Below are positions 1 through 10,014 of a stretch of DNA of 64,000 nt, one piece after another; positions within the stretch are counted from its first letter, which is position 1; every line of letters starts with the position of its first letter. The notes under the pieces are model-generated. The model had not been told where the DNA came from. It saw nothing but the letters and a program-made list of their open reading frames with translations, and made no database searches. The stretch comes from Lachnospiraceae bacterium (GTDB lineage: Bacteria; Bacillota; Clostridia; Lachnospirales; Lachnospiraceae), in contig JAAVYA010000028.1 of NCBI GenBank assembly GCA_022790855.1, positions 62,001 to 126,000 of the forward strand, in the 5' to 3' direction. Position numbers and translations under genes: made by a program.

Positions 1-2
1 CA

Positions 3-3000
3 TTGGATGAGGGTAGGACAAAATTAGTTTCCGGTACAGATTATAGGGTTACTTATGAAAATAATATAGGAGTAGGAACTGCGACTTTAACCATAACTGG
101 AATCAATAACTATACGGGTGAGATTAGCAGGACATTTGAGATTACCAAGAAGGTGTTTACGGACAATAATGCAAGTTATGTATTGGAATTTACCAGCGCT
201 CCGTATAATTTCAAAGCGATTGAACCGTCCGTAAAGGTATCACATCTTGTAGGTACTCAGACAGTTGTTTTGGAACAGGATACAGATTATACGCTAACAT
301 ATGATCAGCAACATACAGAGGTTGGGATTTACAATGTAACTGTTACAGGAATAGGAAACTTTGACGGCTCCATTACTAGACAGTATAGGATTACCCCTAT
401 GGAATTGGATAAGAATAAAGCTTATTTCACCTTTGAGAATATGCTTCCTTATTATCCCTACACAGGTTCTGAAGCTGGTAAAGAAGTGCAGCCTGCAGAC
501 TTCAGTATCAAATATCAGAGAGATGAGACTGAAGCAGCCTTGATTTTTGAACAGGATTATACACGGGAGTATGCAAATAATACGGCTCCTGGAACTGGTA
601 AAATTATTATCAAGGGAGTAGATGGAAGTAACTTTACCGGTACTTTGGAACAAACATTCCAGATCAAAGGTGATTTGTATTCTGGTGCGGCGGCAGTAGA
701 AGGCGCTATCACTGAAATTAAAGAGCAGGTGTATACTGGTTCGGAGATCTCCTTAGAAAATGATGATCTTACGATTGTATATAAGCCTACAGGTACGACG
801 TTGACATTGGGTACAGATTATACGTTGGATAATTACCAAAACAATGTTGAACCAGGGGAGGGCACTGCCAGTGTGAGAATTACCGGGACGGATACCGGCA
901 ACTATTACAGTAGCACGGATGGTTCAAACGATGAAATTGTAAAACATTTTACGATTCTGAAAAAGGATATCGGGAATGGCGACAATGAAACAGATGTAAA
1001 AGTTGAGTTAGAAAAAGTTCAGGAATATACGGGTTCCCCGATTGTTCCTAAATTAAAAGTGACCTATGGCAATCTGGAATTAACGCCCTGGGATGAGAAC
1101 AGCCAGTCTGGCGATTATATGGTAGTGCCTCAGCTTCCTCAGATGAACAACACGAATGCAGGAAAAGCTTCTATCGTAATTAGTGGAACGGGCGTTCATT
1201 ATCAGGGAACACAGACTGTAGAATTTGAGATTGTACCCAGAGATCTTGGTGTTGGTACAATCGAAGTAGCAGATATTGATGAGGAAAGAATCTATCATGG
1301 TACTCCTGTTAAAGTAAAAGATGACGAGAAAGAAGTTACTTTTACCTACACAGGAAAAGACACCGATGGAAATGATATTACGCTTAATAATACGGATATC
1401 ACCTATCAACTCACTTATAATGTAGATGAAAATAAAAATAATATTCCTGATAACGAAGAAGTCGGGATGGCGACTCTGCGGATAAAGGGAACCGGGCCTA
1501 ATTTTACAGGACAAATGGATATTCCTTTTAAAGTAAAAGGTGATTTGGCGACATATGCCTCATCAGTAGCGATTTCAGTAAATGCTGACAGGACTTATAC
1601 CGGAAATCCGCAAGAATTGACCGCAGATGAAATTACAGTAACCTACTATGGCCAGACGATGATTTTTGGCACAGATTATACTCTGGAATATCCGGAAGGG
1701 AATACGGATGCCACAGAGGCAGTTCCTTTTACCGTGAAATCAGTGACAGGAGACGACAGCTTTTACATGGGTGATAAAGCTGCAAACCTGGAAAATGCCA
1801 AAGAGAAATTCCAGATTAAGAAGAAGCCTATCGCAGATTTGGATATTGAAGTAGAAGGATTATTAGAAGAAGGTTATACCTACACAGGAGAAGAGATTCA
1901 TCCGGAAGAAGCTGCAAATTTTGCATTGAAATACGGTGAATTCACTTTGGAAAAAGGGGTATTGCCGGAACCAGGAGAAGGAGAAGAGGGTTCAGACGGT
2001 GAGACTGGAGGAGAAGAGACGCTTCCCACTGGTGATTATACCTTAAGTCTGGAGAATCCCATCGATGTGGTGGATTTGAATGATGAAACCATTCCGGATG
2101 AGGCAAAACCCTCCATTGTAGTTACGGCAACAGAAAAGAATTACACCGGAACAAGACGGATTATCTTTAAGATTAACCCCAGACCAGTTAATACGGATGA
2201 AACGGTAGTAACTTATGTGCAGCGTGATGAAAATGGAGAGAATCCGACTACCCAAACACTTACTCCAAATCGATTAACGATTCCTTTCGAAGGTATAGAC
2301 GTACGTTTGGAAGAACTTTTAGAAGAGTTGAAAGTTACCTGTAATAATATTTTATTGGAAGAAGGAAAAGATTACAGAATTTCTTATCTGACAAAGAAAG
2401 GGGAAGAGGATGTAGCGTCAAATCATAAGCCCGGAAATGCCGTCTTTAAGATTGAAGGTATTGGGAACTATGGTGAAACGAAGGAAATACCTTTCTTGAT
2501 CACCGGCGATCTGTCAAGTGACAATACAGCGGTAGAACCCATTGATCCCCAGCCATATACGGCGGGAGATGGTTGTAAGCCGAAGGTCAAGGTTACTTAT
2601 TACGGGGTGGATTTGATAGAAGATGAAGATTACAGACTGTCTTACCTGAACAATAAAAATGTGGCAAAGGATTATGATGATCCTCATCCCACAGTTGTAA
2701 TTACCGGTATCAATGGTTTTGCCGGGACCCAACGAGAAGAAGCCTTTGAAATCGTAGTGCGTAATCTTGAAACGAATCCAGAAGGAATGACCCTGGAAGG
2801 ATTGAATGCCAACGGCTATGCGTTTACCGGATTGCCGATCGAACCTACTGGTTTCCGGCTTAAGAATAACGGGGAAGTTGTGAATGCTTCAGAGTATGAG
2901 GTTTCTTATGAGAATAATATTCACGGCGGTGGCCCGGATAGCGAGAATCCTCCTTGCATTATCATTACCGGGAAGTATGATCCGGTAACTCAGACAGGCG

Positions 3001-5252
3001 GTAACTATACCGGCAGCATGAGATTCCCCTTTACAATCGTGGGAACACCTATAACCAACAGTGCAATAAAAATAGCGCCCATTGCGGCACAGCAATTTAC
3101 AGGCGGGCCCATAGAACCGGAAGTTGTCATTACCCAGGGCGACTATACACTGGTGAAAGAGACGGATTACCGGGTAGAATGGGATCCGGCAACCAATATA
3201 GCAGTAGGACGTGCAACTGGAACCATCTATGGCTTGGGAGATTATAGCGGAACCAGAAATATTTCCTTTAATATAACCCGGCGTGATATGGGAACAGCAG
3301 AAGAAGGAGAATTCAAGGCAATTATCCAGCCTCAGAATTATGACAATGGGAATGCGGTAGAGATTCCTCCAGAAGCCATCAAAGTAATTCGGACTGTAAA
3401 TGAGACGGAGATGGAGCTGGTATATGATACGGATTATCGGATATCCAGCTACCAGAACAATAAGGATGTGGGAGAGGCTCTTGTAACGATTACCGGACTT
3501 GGTAATTATACAGGAACATTCCAGGCCACATTTAATATCCAGCCAATGGAGATCAATATTGATGATGTGGCGGTCACAGGTGCAGAAGACAGGGTATTCA
3601 ACAATGCACCCCAGACACAGAATTTGGTTGTGACATGGAATGATCAGGTATTGCCGGAAACTACTTATGAGATAAGTTATGAGAACAATATTAACGTAGG
3701 AACTGCCACGGCGATTGTCACATTGACAGGTAACTACAGCGGTACGAAGTCAGTGAATTTTGCAATTACCCCTTTGGAGGTGACCAACAGTGCAATCACG
3801 GTGAAGGAGATCCCACGTCAGGTATATACTGGAAAAGCATTGACTCCTGAACCGGAGATTTATTATAATAATCCGGTGCAGCGCGAACAGGTTAAATTGG
3901 TGTCTGGCAAAGATTATCAGTTAAGCTACAGTTCCAATCAGGAAGTCGGGATTGACACCGCAAAAGTTACGATTACCGGTATAGGCAATTACAGCGGTTC
4001 CATGGAGAAATCATTTACCATTATAGGGACACTTGCATTGGCGGAGGTAAGTGCCGTTCCGGCGCAAGAATATACGGGAAAAGCAATCACCCCGTCAGTA
4101 ACGGTGAAACAGGGTGGAAGAACCCTTACTCTTGGAACGGACTATACCATATCTTATGCAAATAATGTAGAAGCCGGAAAAGCCAGCATAACAGTTACCG
4201 GAACAGGAACAGAATTTGGCGGCAGTAAGACGGTGAACTTCGATATTATCCGAGACGTAAGCGCAGGGCTGCAGGTTGTTGGGTTGGTAAAGACTTATTT
4301 GTATACCGGAAAGGCAGTAGTTCCTCCATTAGGAAAGGTTAGCGCATACGGCAAGACCTTGACACCAAATAAGGATTATAAGATTACGGTAAGCAATAAT
4401 GTGAAGGTTGGAACAGCATCTGTGAAAATAGAAGGAACTGGATATTATAAAGGTTCTAAGACCTTCCAGTTTGATATTGCCAAACGTAGTATAGCTCAAT
4501 GTACAGTTTCTAAGGTAACAGATAAGTCCTATAACGGAAAAGAACAAAAGCCAAAAGTAACTGTGAAATATAACGGGCAGACTTTAAAGGAAAACACAGA
4601 TTATTCCATGGTTTATATGAATAATACTCTTCCTGGAAAAGCGACAATTATTATAAGCGGGAAGGGAAATATGATTGGTACGAAGGTTGTGAACTTTAAT
4701 ATTAAAATGCCTGCTATCTCAGGGGTAAAGGCTTCGCCTGTAAGTACCACACAAGTTAAAATTTCATGGAAAAAGCAAAGTTTGGCTACCGGATATAAGA
4801 TTTACAATAATAAGAATAAGCTGGTAGCAACTGTAAAGGGCGGCAGCAAGACCAGTTATACGATTCCCAAGCTGAAAGCAGGAACTACTTATAACTACAA
4901 AGTAAGATTTTATGTAGTAAAGAATGGAAGGACTTGTTACAGCGGATTTTCCAAGACTATGAAGGTGAGCACCAAGCCGGCAGCTCCCAAGATAACTTTG
5001 AAGTCCAAGAAGGCAAAGCAGGCCACCATCAGTTGGAAAAAAGTAACTGGCGCTACAGGATATGAAATTTACCGCAGCACAAAGAAAAGCAGCGGCTATA
5101 AAAAAATAGCTACCACCAGTAAATTAACCTATACGAATACAAAGCTGACCAGCAAAAAGCGTTACTATTACAAGGTGCGCACGTACCGTACTGTAAATGG
5201 TGTAAAAATTTACAGTAGCTATTCCACCGTAAAGTATGTTACAATCAAATAG
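3..5252 (+). CDS. Large secreted/surface repeat protein (tandem ~85-95 aa YTG...DY..SY.NN...G.A.V.ITG.GNY.G domains, C-terminal fibronectin type III-like domains); 5' end truncated by window
   Basis: Open from window start to TAG at 5250-5252; many degenerate repeats of 'YTG..i.P.v.v..g...L..gtDY.isY.NN...G.a.v.itG.gny.G....F.I'; two FN3-like units near the C-terminus (KASPVSTTQVKISWKK..., KSKKAKQATISWKKVTGATGYEIYRS...). Confidence 0.85.
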   Translation: MDEGRTKLVSGTDYRVTYENNIGVGTATLTITGINNYTGEISRTFEITKKVFTDNNASYVLEFTSAPYNFKAIEPSVKVSHLVGTQTVVLEQDTDYTLTYDQQHTEVGIYNVTVTGIGNFDGSITRQYRITPMELDKNKAYFTFENMLPYYPYTGSEAGKEVQPADFSIKYQRDETEAALIFEQDYTREYANNTAPGTGKIIIKGVDGSNFTGTLEQTFQIKGDLYSGAAAVEGAITEIKEQVYTGSEISLENDDLTIVYKPTGTTLTLGTDYTLDNYQNNVEPGEGTASVRITGTDTGNYYSSTDGSNDEIVKHFTILKKDIGNGDNETDVKVELEKVQEYTGSPIVPKLKVTYGNLELTPWDENSQSGDYMVVPQLPQMNNTNAGKASIVISGTGVHYQGTQTVEFEIVPRDLGVGTIEVADIDEERIYHGTPVKVKDDEKEVTFTYTGKDTDGNDITLNNTDITYQLTYNVDENKNNIPDNEEVGMATLRIKGTGPNFTGQMDIPFKVKGDLATYASSVAISVNADRTYTGNPQELTADEITVTYYGQTMIFGTDYTLEYPEGNTDATEAVPFTVKSVTGDDSFYMGDKAANLENAKEKFQIKKKPIADLDIEVEGLLEEGYTYTGEEIHPEEAANFALKYGEFTLEKGVLPEPGEGEEGSDGETGGEETLPTGDYTLSLENPIDVVDLNDETIPDEAKPSIVVTATEKNYTGTRRIIFKINPRPVNTDETVVTYVQRDENGENPTTQTLTPNRLTIPFEGIDVRLEELLEELKVTCNNILLEEGKDYRISYLTKKGEEDVASNHKPGNAVFKIEGIGNYGETKEIPFLITGDLSSDNTAVEPIDPQPYTAGDGCKPKVKVTYYGVDLIEDEDYRLSYLNNKNVAKDYDDPHPTVVITGINGFAGTQREEAFEIVVRNLETNPEGMTLEGLNANGYAFTGLPIEPTGFRLKNNGEVVNASEYEVSYENNIHGGGPDSENPPCIIITGKYDPVTQTGGNYTGSMRFPFTIVGTPITNSAIKIAPIAAQQFTGGPIEPEVVITQGDYTLVKETDYRVEWDPATNIAVGRATGTIYGLGDYSGTRNISFNITRRDMGTAEEGEFKAIIQPQNYDNGNAVEIPPEAIKVIRTVNETEMELVYDTDYRISSYQNNKDVGEALVTITGLGNYTGTFQATFNIQPMEINIDDVAVTGAEDRVFNNAPQTQNLVVTWNDQVLPETTYEISYENNINVGTATAIVTLTGNYSGTKSVNFAITPLEVTNSAITVKEIPRQVYTGKALTPEPEIYYNNPVQREQVKLVSGKDYQLSYSSNQEVGIDTAKVTITGIGNYSGSMEKSFTIIGTLALAEVSAVPAQEYTGKAITPSVTVKQGGRTLTLGTDYTISYANNVEAGKASITVTGTGTEFGGSKTVNFDIIRDVSAGLQVVGLVKTYLYTGKAVVPPLGKVSAYGKTLTPNKDYKITVSNNVKVGTASVKIEGTGYYKGSKTFQFDIAKRSIAQCTVSKVTDKSYNGKEQKPKVTVKYNGQTLKENTDYSMVYMNNTLPGKATIIISGKGNMIGTKVVNFNIKMPAISGVKASPVSTTQVKISWKKQSLATGYKIYNNKNKLVATVKGGSKTSYTIPKLKAGTTYNYKVRFYVVKNGRTCYSGFSKTMKVSTKPAAPKITLKSKKAKQATISWKKVTGATGYEIYRSTKKSSGYKKIATTSKLTYTNTKLTSKKRYYYKVRTYRTVNGVKIYSSYSTVKYVTIK

Positions 5253-5262
5253 TGATGAAACT

Positions 5263-6414
5263 ATGAAAAAAATATATCGTATCGGACGCTTTCAGTTTGA
5301 CTCCTACACGGAGTACAAAAAGGGTTTGGAAGATGTAAAAAAGATTAAGTACATATCGGACGAAGTGGACATTAATGAACAGGGCGTAGCGCTTCGGCTC
5401 TACACCCTGATCAGACAGAAGGATATTAAATTCCAGAGTGTAATAGGAGAGGATTATCTTCTGTATCTGTCTGATTTATTGGCAGATGACTACAAGGAAC
5501 TGGCAGATGAAGGCATGGAAAGCCTGGCAGTTGACCGGGGAGGAGGATTTCCCCGGAAGATTGCCGGGATTCTGTGCATTATTACGGCGATACTTTGTTT
5601 TGGCTATTTTTTTGGAAACGAATACTTGGATTATCGGAAAGCCAGGGAAGTAAAAGAGCTGCAGGAAAGCAGAGAGACGTCTAAGGCAGCCCAGTATATA
5701 GCAGATTATATTAACAAAAGCCTGCGGGGAGAGACGGAGGAAGAGGTGGCGGATGAGGAGTTTTTAGCACAGCCGGGTGTCTCTATGGAAGAACAGGAAG
5801 CCGAACCGCCGGTTGAAGAACCGCCTTCTATTTTGCCGGAGTATGCCGCACTTCATGCAGAAAATCCTGATTTGGCAGGATGGATAAAAATACCAGGGAC
5901 AGAGATTGATTATCCCATCATGCAGTCCTTAGATTCCAATGAATATTATCTGAAGCATAATTTTGAAAAGGAAGAAGATAAAAACGGCTCCATATTTATG
6001 GATATGCGGAATAACGTCATAGACCGGGATGACAATTTGATGATATATGGCCATAATATGAAAAGCGGCATGATGTTTGGCAGCCTTGGAGAGTATTTGG
6101 ATGAAACTTATTGGAAAAATCATAAAAGAATTCAATTTCATACATTGTATGATAGAGAAGAATATGATATTATAGCAGTATGTTTAGCAAAAGTAGAATA
6201 TCAGGATGAAGATGTGTTCCGATATTATGATTTTCTTAATGCAGAAGACGAAGCGGCCTTCGCAGAATATAAGAGAAATATTGAGGAACTGAAAGTATTT
6301 CAGGATGAATTGGATATGAATTACGGCGATAAGCTGATTACCCTTTCCACCTGTAATTATTATATTGAAGATGGCCGTCTTTTTCTGATTGCAAAGAAGG
6401 TAGACGGAGCGTAA
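5263..6414 (+). CDS. srtB: Class B sortase
   Basis: ATG at 5263; TM segment, then sortase core with catalytic His (MIYGHNMKSG), TLSTC cysteine motif and downstream Arg (EDGRLFLIAKK). Confidence 0.88.
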   Translation: MKKIYRIGRFQFDSYTEYKKGLEDVKKIKYISDEVDINEQGVALRLYTLIRQKDIKFQSVIGEDYLLYLSDLLADDYKELADEGMESLAVDRGGGFPRKIAGILCIITAILCFGYFFGNEYLDYRKAREVKELQESRETSKAAQYIADYINKSLRGETEEEVADEEFLAQPGVSMEEQEAEPPVEEPPSILPEYAALHAENPDLAGWIKIPGTEIDYPIMQSLDSNEYYLKHNFEKEEDKNGSIFMDMRNNVIDRDDNLMIYGHNMKSGMMFGSLGEYLDETYWKNHKRIQFHTLYDREEYDIIAVCLAKVEYQDEDVFRYYDFLNAEDEAAFAEYKRNIEELKVFQDELDMNYGDKLITLSTCNYYIEDGRLFLIAKKVDGA

Positions 6415-6436
6415 GAACCATAGGAGGGTTGACCTG

Positions 6437-8026
6437 ATGAAGAAGAGAGTGAAAAAATGTGTGCAGTTGCTGCTTGCTGCGGTGTTAGTTGGTGCATCGC
6501 TGGCACCGGGGATACAAGCAGAGGCTTCGGAAGCGGAGCCGGAACCAACGCCCCAGGAGTTTGTTATTACAGATGGAGTGCTGACCGGTTACGGCGGTGC
6601 AGGCGGTGATGTTGTGATTCCGGATACGGTAACCGCAATAGCGGACAATGCATTTTCCGGTAATACAAGCATTACGAATGTTACTATTCCGGCTTCTGTG
6701 CAAAGTATTGGGAGCAACGCTTTTGCAGGATGCAGCAGCCTTACCAGCGCTTCTATTGCTTCGGCAGGGAGTATTGGATCCGGCGCATTTTATGGCTGCA
6801 CCAGCCTAGTGTCTGTATCATTGCCGGAGAACCTGGGAGAGATTTCATCCCAGCTTTTTAGTGGTTGCTCCAGTTTGGTGGATGTAGCGATTCCTTCCGC
6901 AGTGTCTGCGATTGGAAATGAAGCTTTCAGTGGCTGTGTCAGTCTGGGAGGCGTTTCAATTCCTTCTAGCTGTGGAAGCATTGGGGCTAGCGCTTTTAAT
7001 GGATGCAGCAGCTTTGGCAGTATATCCATTCCTTCCAGTGTATCAAGTATAGGAGAAGGAGCTTTTGCAGACTGCAGCGGTCTTGGTTCTGTAGAATTAA
7101 ATGCGAGCATTTCCAGTTTACCGGATAATATATTTTATGGCTGTGCCAGTTTGGGAAGTATTGATTTGCCGTCTGGCATCGGCAGTATTGGAAGCAATGC
7201 CTTTGGCGGTTGTGCTTCATTAGGAAGTATTTCTATTCCGGCAAGCGTATCTTCTATTGATTTGGGAGCTTTTTCCGGATGTATTGGCCTATCCTCCATA
7301 TCTATAGCCAGCGGAGGCAGTACTTATGCGAGTTCAGACGGATGCATTTATGATGCGGCTTTGACGACATTAATTTATTGCCCGCCAGGAAAAGGGTCTA
7401 TTACCCTTGCCAGCACAACGACAAGCATAGGCGCGGGAGCATTTAGCAGCAATAGCATAATAGGAGATTTGACTATACCAAGTGGTGTTACTACAATTGA
7501 AGCAGGTGCTTTTTCTGGAAGTGGAATCGCTACAGTGACAATTCCGGAAAGCGTTACTTCTATTGGTTCTCAGTCTGGATGGACGCCGGATGCGATTTTT
7601 GGCCTTACAGGTTCTCAGGCTCAAGTATTTGCAGATGAGAATGGATATGTATTCGAGAGTACTGGAACAGCCCAGAATCCGGTTACACCTATTGATCCGA
7701 CAGATCCAACGGATCCAACGGATCCGGAGGACCCAACAGATCCGGAGAACCCAACAGATCCGAAGAACCCAACGGATCCGGAACAGCCAAATAACCCAGA
7801 GAATCCAACGAATCCGACAAATCCAACGGATTCCGGAAATAACAATAATGGTACAACGGCGACAAGAAGTACCAGTACCAGATCTACTACCGGAAGCACT
7901 GCGCGAGTAAAGGATTTAACACCAAAGACAGGAGATGGAATTGATGCAAAATATTTCTTATGTGGCGGTGTATTATTGGTAGGAGTATATCTGGTAATTT
8001 ATAAAAAGAAAGTAAAAGCAAAATAA
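6437..8026 (+). CDS. BspA-type leucine-rich-repeat surface protein with PT/D-rich linker and C-terminal TPKTG cell-wall sorting signal
   Basis: Signal peptide; repeats 'IG..AF.GC.SL..I.IPssV.sI'; PTDPTDPEDPTDP linker; C-term LTPKTGDG + TM + KKKVKAK; RBS ggagg. Confidence 0.9.
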   Translation: MKKRVKKCVQLLLAAVLVGASLAPGIQAEASEAEPEPTPQEFVITDGVLTGYGGAGGDVVIPDTVTAIADNAFSGNTSITNVTIPASVQSIGSNAFAGCSSLTSASIASAGSIGSGAFYGCTSLVSVSLPENLGEISSQLFSGCSSLVDVAIPSAVSAIGNEAFSGCVSLGGVSIPSSCGSIGASAFNGCSSFGSISIPSSVSSIGEGAFADCSGLGSVELNASISSLPDNIFYGCASLGSIDLPSGIGSIGSNAFGGCASLGSISIPASVSSIDLGAFSGCIGLSSISIASGGSTYASSDGCIYDAALTTLIYCPPGKGSITLASTTTSIGAGAFSSNSIIGDLTIPSGVTTIEAGAFSGSGIATVTIPESVTSIGSQSGWTPDAIFGLTGSQAQVFADENGYVFESTGTAQNPVTPIDPTDPTDPTDPEDPTDPENPTDPKNPTDPEQPNNPENPTNPTNPTDSGNNNNGTTATRSTSTRSTTGSTARVKDLTPKTGDGIDAKYFLCGGVLLVGVYLVIYKKKVKAK

Positions 8027-8035
8027 AGCGAATAG

Positions 8036-8072
8036 ACACGCAGTTCCGGCTTATGGTTCTGCGTGTTTTTTT
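8036..8072 (+). terminator. Intrinsic terminator after LRR protein
   Basis: acacgcag...ctgcgtgt stem followed by a T-run. Confidence 0.8.
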
Positions 8073-8133
8073 GAAGTAAGATAAAGTCGGCAGGATGAGA
8101 AAAAAGCTGTAGAAAGCATATAAGGAGAAATAG

Positions 8134-9948
8134 ATGAATTTACTGACCATAGAAAATTTTTCAAAAGCATACACAGATAAAATATTGTTCCATGAGGCTT
8201 CCTTTCATATACAAGAAGGAGAAAAAATTGGCGTCATTGGGACAAATGGGATGGGAAAAAGTACGCTTTTAAAAATCATCGCAGGAATAGAAGAGACGGA
8301 CAGTGGAACAGTTGTAATGGGAAATCATGTGAGAATTGGTTATCTAATGCAAACACCGATATTTGCCGATGGCGATACGGTTCTTACAGCAGCGTTGGCA
8401 GGGGTGGATATGGAAGATATGGTATTAGTCAGCCAAGCGAAATCTATGTTGAACCGTTTGGATTTAACAGACATAAATCAGCCCATAAGTCAACTGTCTG
8501 GAGGACAGCAGAAGCGGGTGGCATTGGTCAATGTTATCTTGCAGGAGGTTGAAATTTTAGTACTGGACGAGCCTACGAACCATTTGGATCATGAGATGGC
8601 CCGGTGGTTGGAGAATTACTTGATTTCCTATCGCGGGGCGGTTGTAATGGTTACCCATGATCGCTATTTCCTGGACTGTGTAGTGAAGCGGATTGTGGAA
8701 GTGGATCATGGAAAAATCTATAGCTATCCAGGAGATTATTCCCAGTATGTAGAACAAAAGATTCAGAGGCAGAATATGGAATTGGCCACAGAAAGGAAGC
8801 GAAAAAGTATACTAAAGAAAGAGCTGGCATGGTTGGCACGGGGAGCCAGGGCCAGAGCTACCAAGCAAAAAGCCCATATTCAACGGATTGAAGATCTGCT
8901 TAATCAGGAAGGGCCTTTGGAAGAACAAAAGGTGGAGTTATCCAGTGTGGCGTCCCGGATGGGCAAAAAGACGATTGAGCTGCAGAGCGTATCAAAATCT
9001 TATGGAGAGAAACGCTTAATTGGTGATTTCTCTTATATTTTTCTAAGACATGACCGTATTGGGATCGTCGGACCCAACGGAAGCGGAAAAAGTACATTGC
9101 TGAAGATGATCATAGGAGAGGCTCAGCCGGATACGGGCGTTGTGGAACTAGGTGAGACAATCCGCATCGGTTATTTTGCCCAGGATAACGTGCATATGGA
9201 CCCCGAAATGAAAGCAATCGAATATGTCCGTGAGGTAGCAGAATATATCAGGACGAATGACGGTAAAATGACAGCTTCCGCATTAATGGAGCGGTTTTTA
9301 TTTGACGGCACACTTCAATGGTCAAAAATAGGAAAGCTGTCCGGAGGAGAACGCCGAAGGCTGTATCTTATGCGGATTTTGATGCAGGCACCCAATGTAT
9401 TGATTTTTGATGAGCCTACCAACGATTTGGATATTCAAACCTTGAGAATTCTGGAAGATTATTTGGATGCTTTTGACGGAATTGTTATTACGGTATCCCA
9501 TGATCGGTATTTTCTTGACCGGGTTGTAACACGCATTTTCGCTTTAGAAGGGGAAGGACATATACAGCAATATGAAGGCGGATATGAAGATTATCTGAAA
9601 GCAAGAGCCCTTCGATATCCAGAAGAATCTATGGCAGGTGGAAAAGAAAAACTGTCTAGCCAAACATCGAAAGTAGTCCAGAATGAGAAGAGGGTGAGTG
9701 CCAAACCCCGGAAATTAAAGTTTTCCTATAAAGAGCAGAGAGAATATGAAACAATTGATGAGGAAATCGCGAAATTAGAGGAAAAATCCCGGTCGCTGGA
9801 ACAGGAAATAGAAGCGAATGCCACCAATAGCATGAAGCTGGGGGAACTGATGAAAGAGCAAGTCGAACTGCAACAGATGATGGAAGAAAAAATGGAGCGA
9901 TGGGTATATTTGAATGATTTGGCAGAACAGATAGAAGCTCAGAATTAA
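8134..9948 (+). CDS. ABC-F family ATPase (Uup-like, C-terminal coiled coil)
   Basis: Two ABC domains (GTNGMGKST / GPNGSGKST; LSGGQQKR / LSGGERRR), no TM, C-terminal coiled coil. Confidence 0.9.
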   Translation: MNLLTIENFSKAYTDKILFHEASFHIQEGEKIGVIGTNGMGKSTLLKIIAGIEETDSGTVVMGNHVRIGYLMQTPIFADGDTVLTAALAGVDMEDMVLVSQAKSMLNRLDLTDINQPISQLSGGQQKRVALVNVILQEVEILVLDEPTNHLDHEMARWLENYLISYRGAVVMVTHDRYFLDCVVKRIVEVDHGKIYSYPGDYSQYVEQKIQRQNMELATERKRKSILKKELAWLARGARARATKQKAHIQRIEDLLNQEGPLEEQKVELSSVASRMGKKTIELQSVSKSYGEKRLIGDFSYIFLRHDRIGIVGPNGSGKSTLLKMIIGEAQPDTGVVELGETIRIGYFAQDNVHMDPEMKAIEYVREVAEYIRTNDGKMTASALMERFLFDGTLQWSKIGKLSGGERRRLYLMRILMQAPNVLIFDEPTNDLDIQTLRILEDYLDAFDGIVITVSHDRYFLDRVVTRIFALEGEGHIQQYEGGYEDYLKARALRYPEESMAGGKEKLSSQTSKVVQNEKRVSAKPRKLKFSYKEQREYETIDEEIAKLEEKSRSLEQEIEANATNSMKLGELMKEQVELQQMMEEKMERWVYLNDLAEQIEAQN

Positions 9949-9954
9949 AAGGAT

Positions 9955-9992
9955 CCCGGAGACAGAAATATGCTTTCTGCCTCCGGGCTTTC
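9955..9992 (+). terminator. Intrinsic terminator after ABC-F gene
   Basis: cccggagacagaaa / tttctgcctccggg stem (one mismatch), then ctttct. Confidence 0.65.
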
Positions 9993-10014
9993 TATAGAAA
10001 TTCCAAATATTTGA

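Noticed and set aside
3-5252. Repeated DNA considered as CRISPR or satellite
   Set aside because: Repeats are degenerate, in-frame and protein-coding (~90 aa period), no conserved short repeat/unique spacer pattern; no CRISPR array seen anywhere in the window.
7621-7899. Minus-strand Gly/Val/Ser-rich ORF and plus-strand Arg-rich ORF 7563-7910
   Set aside because: Shadow frames of the PTDP-encoding repeat linker of the LRR protein.
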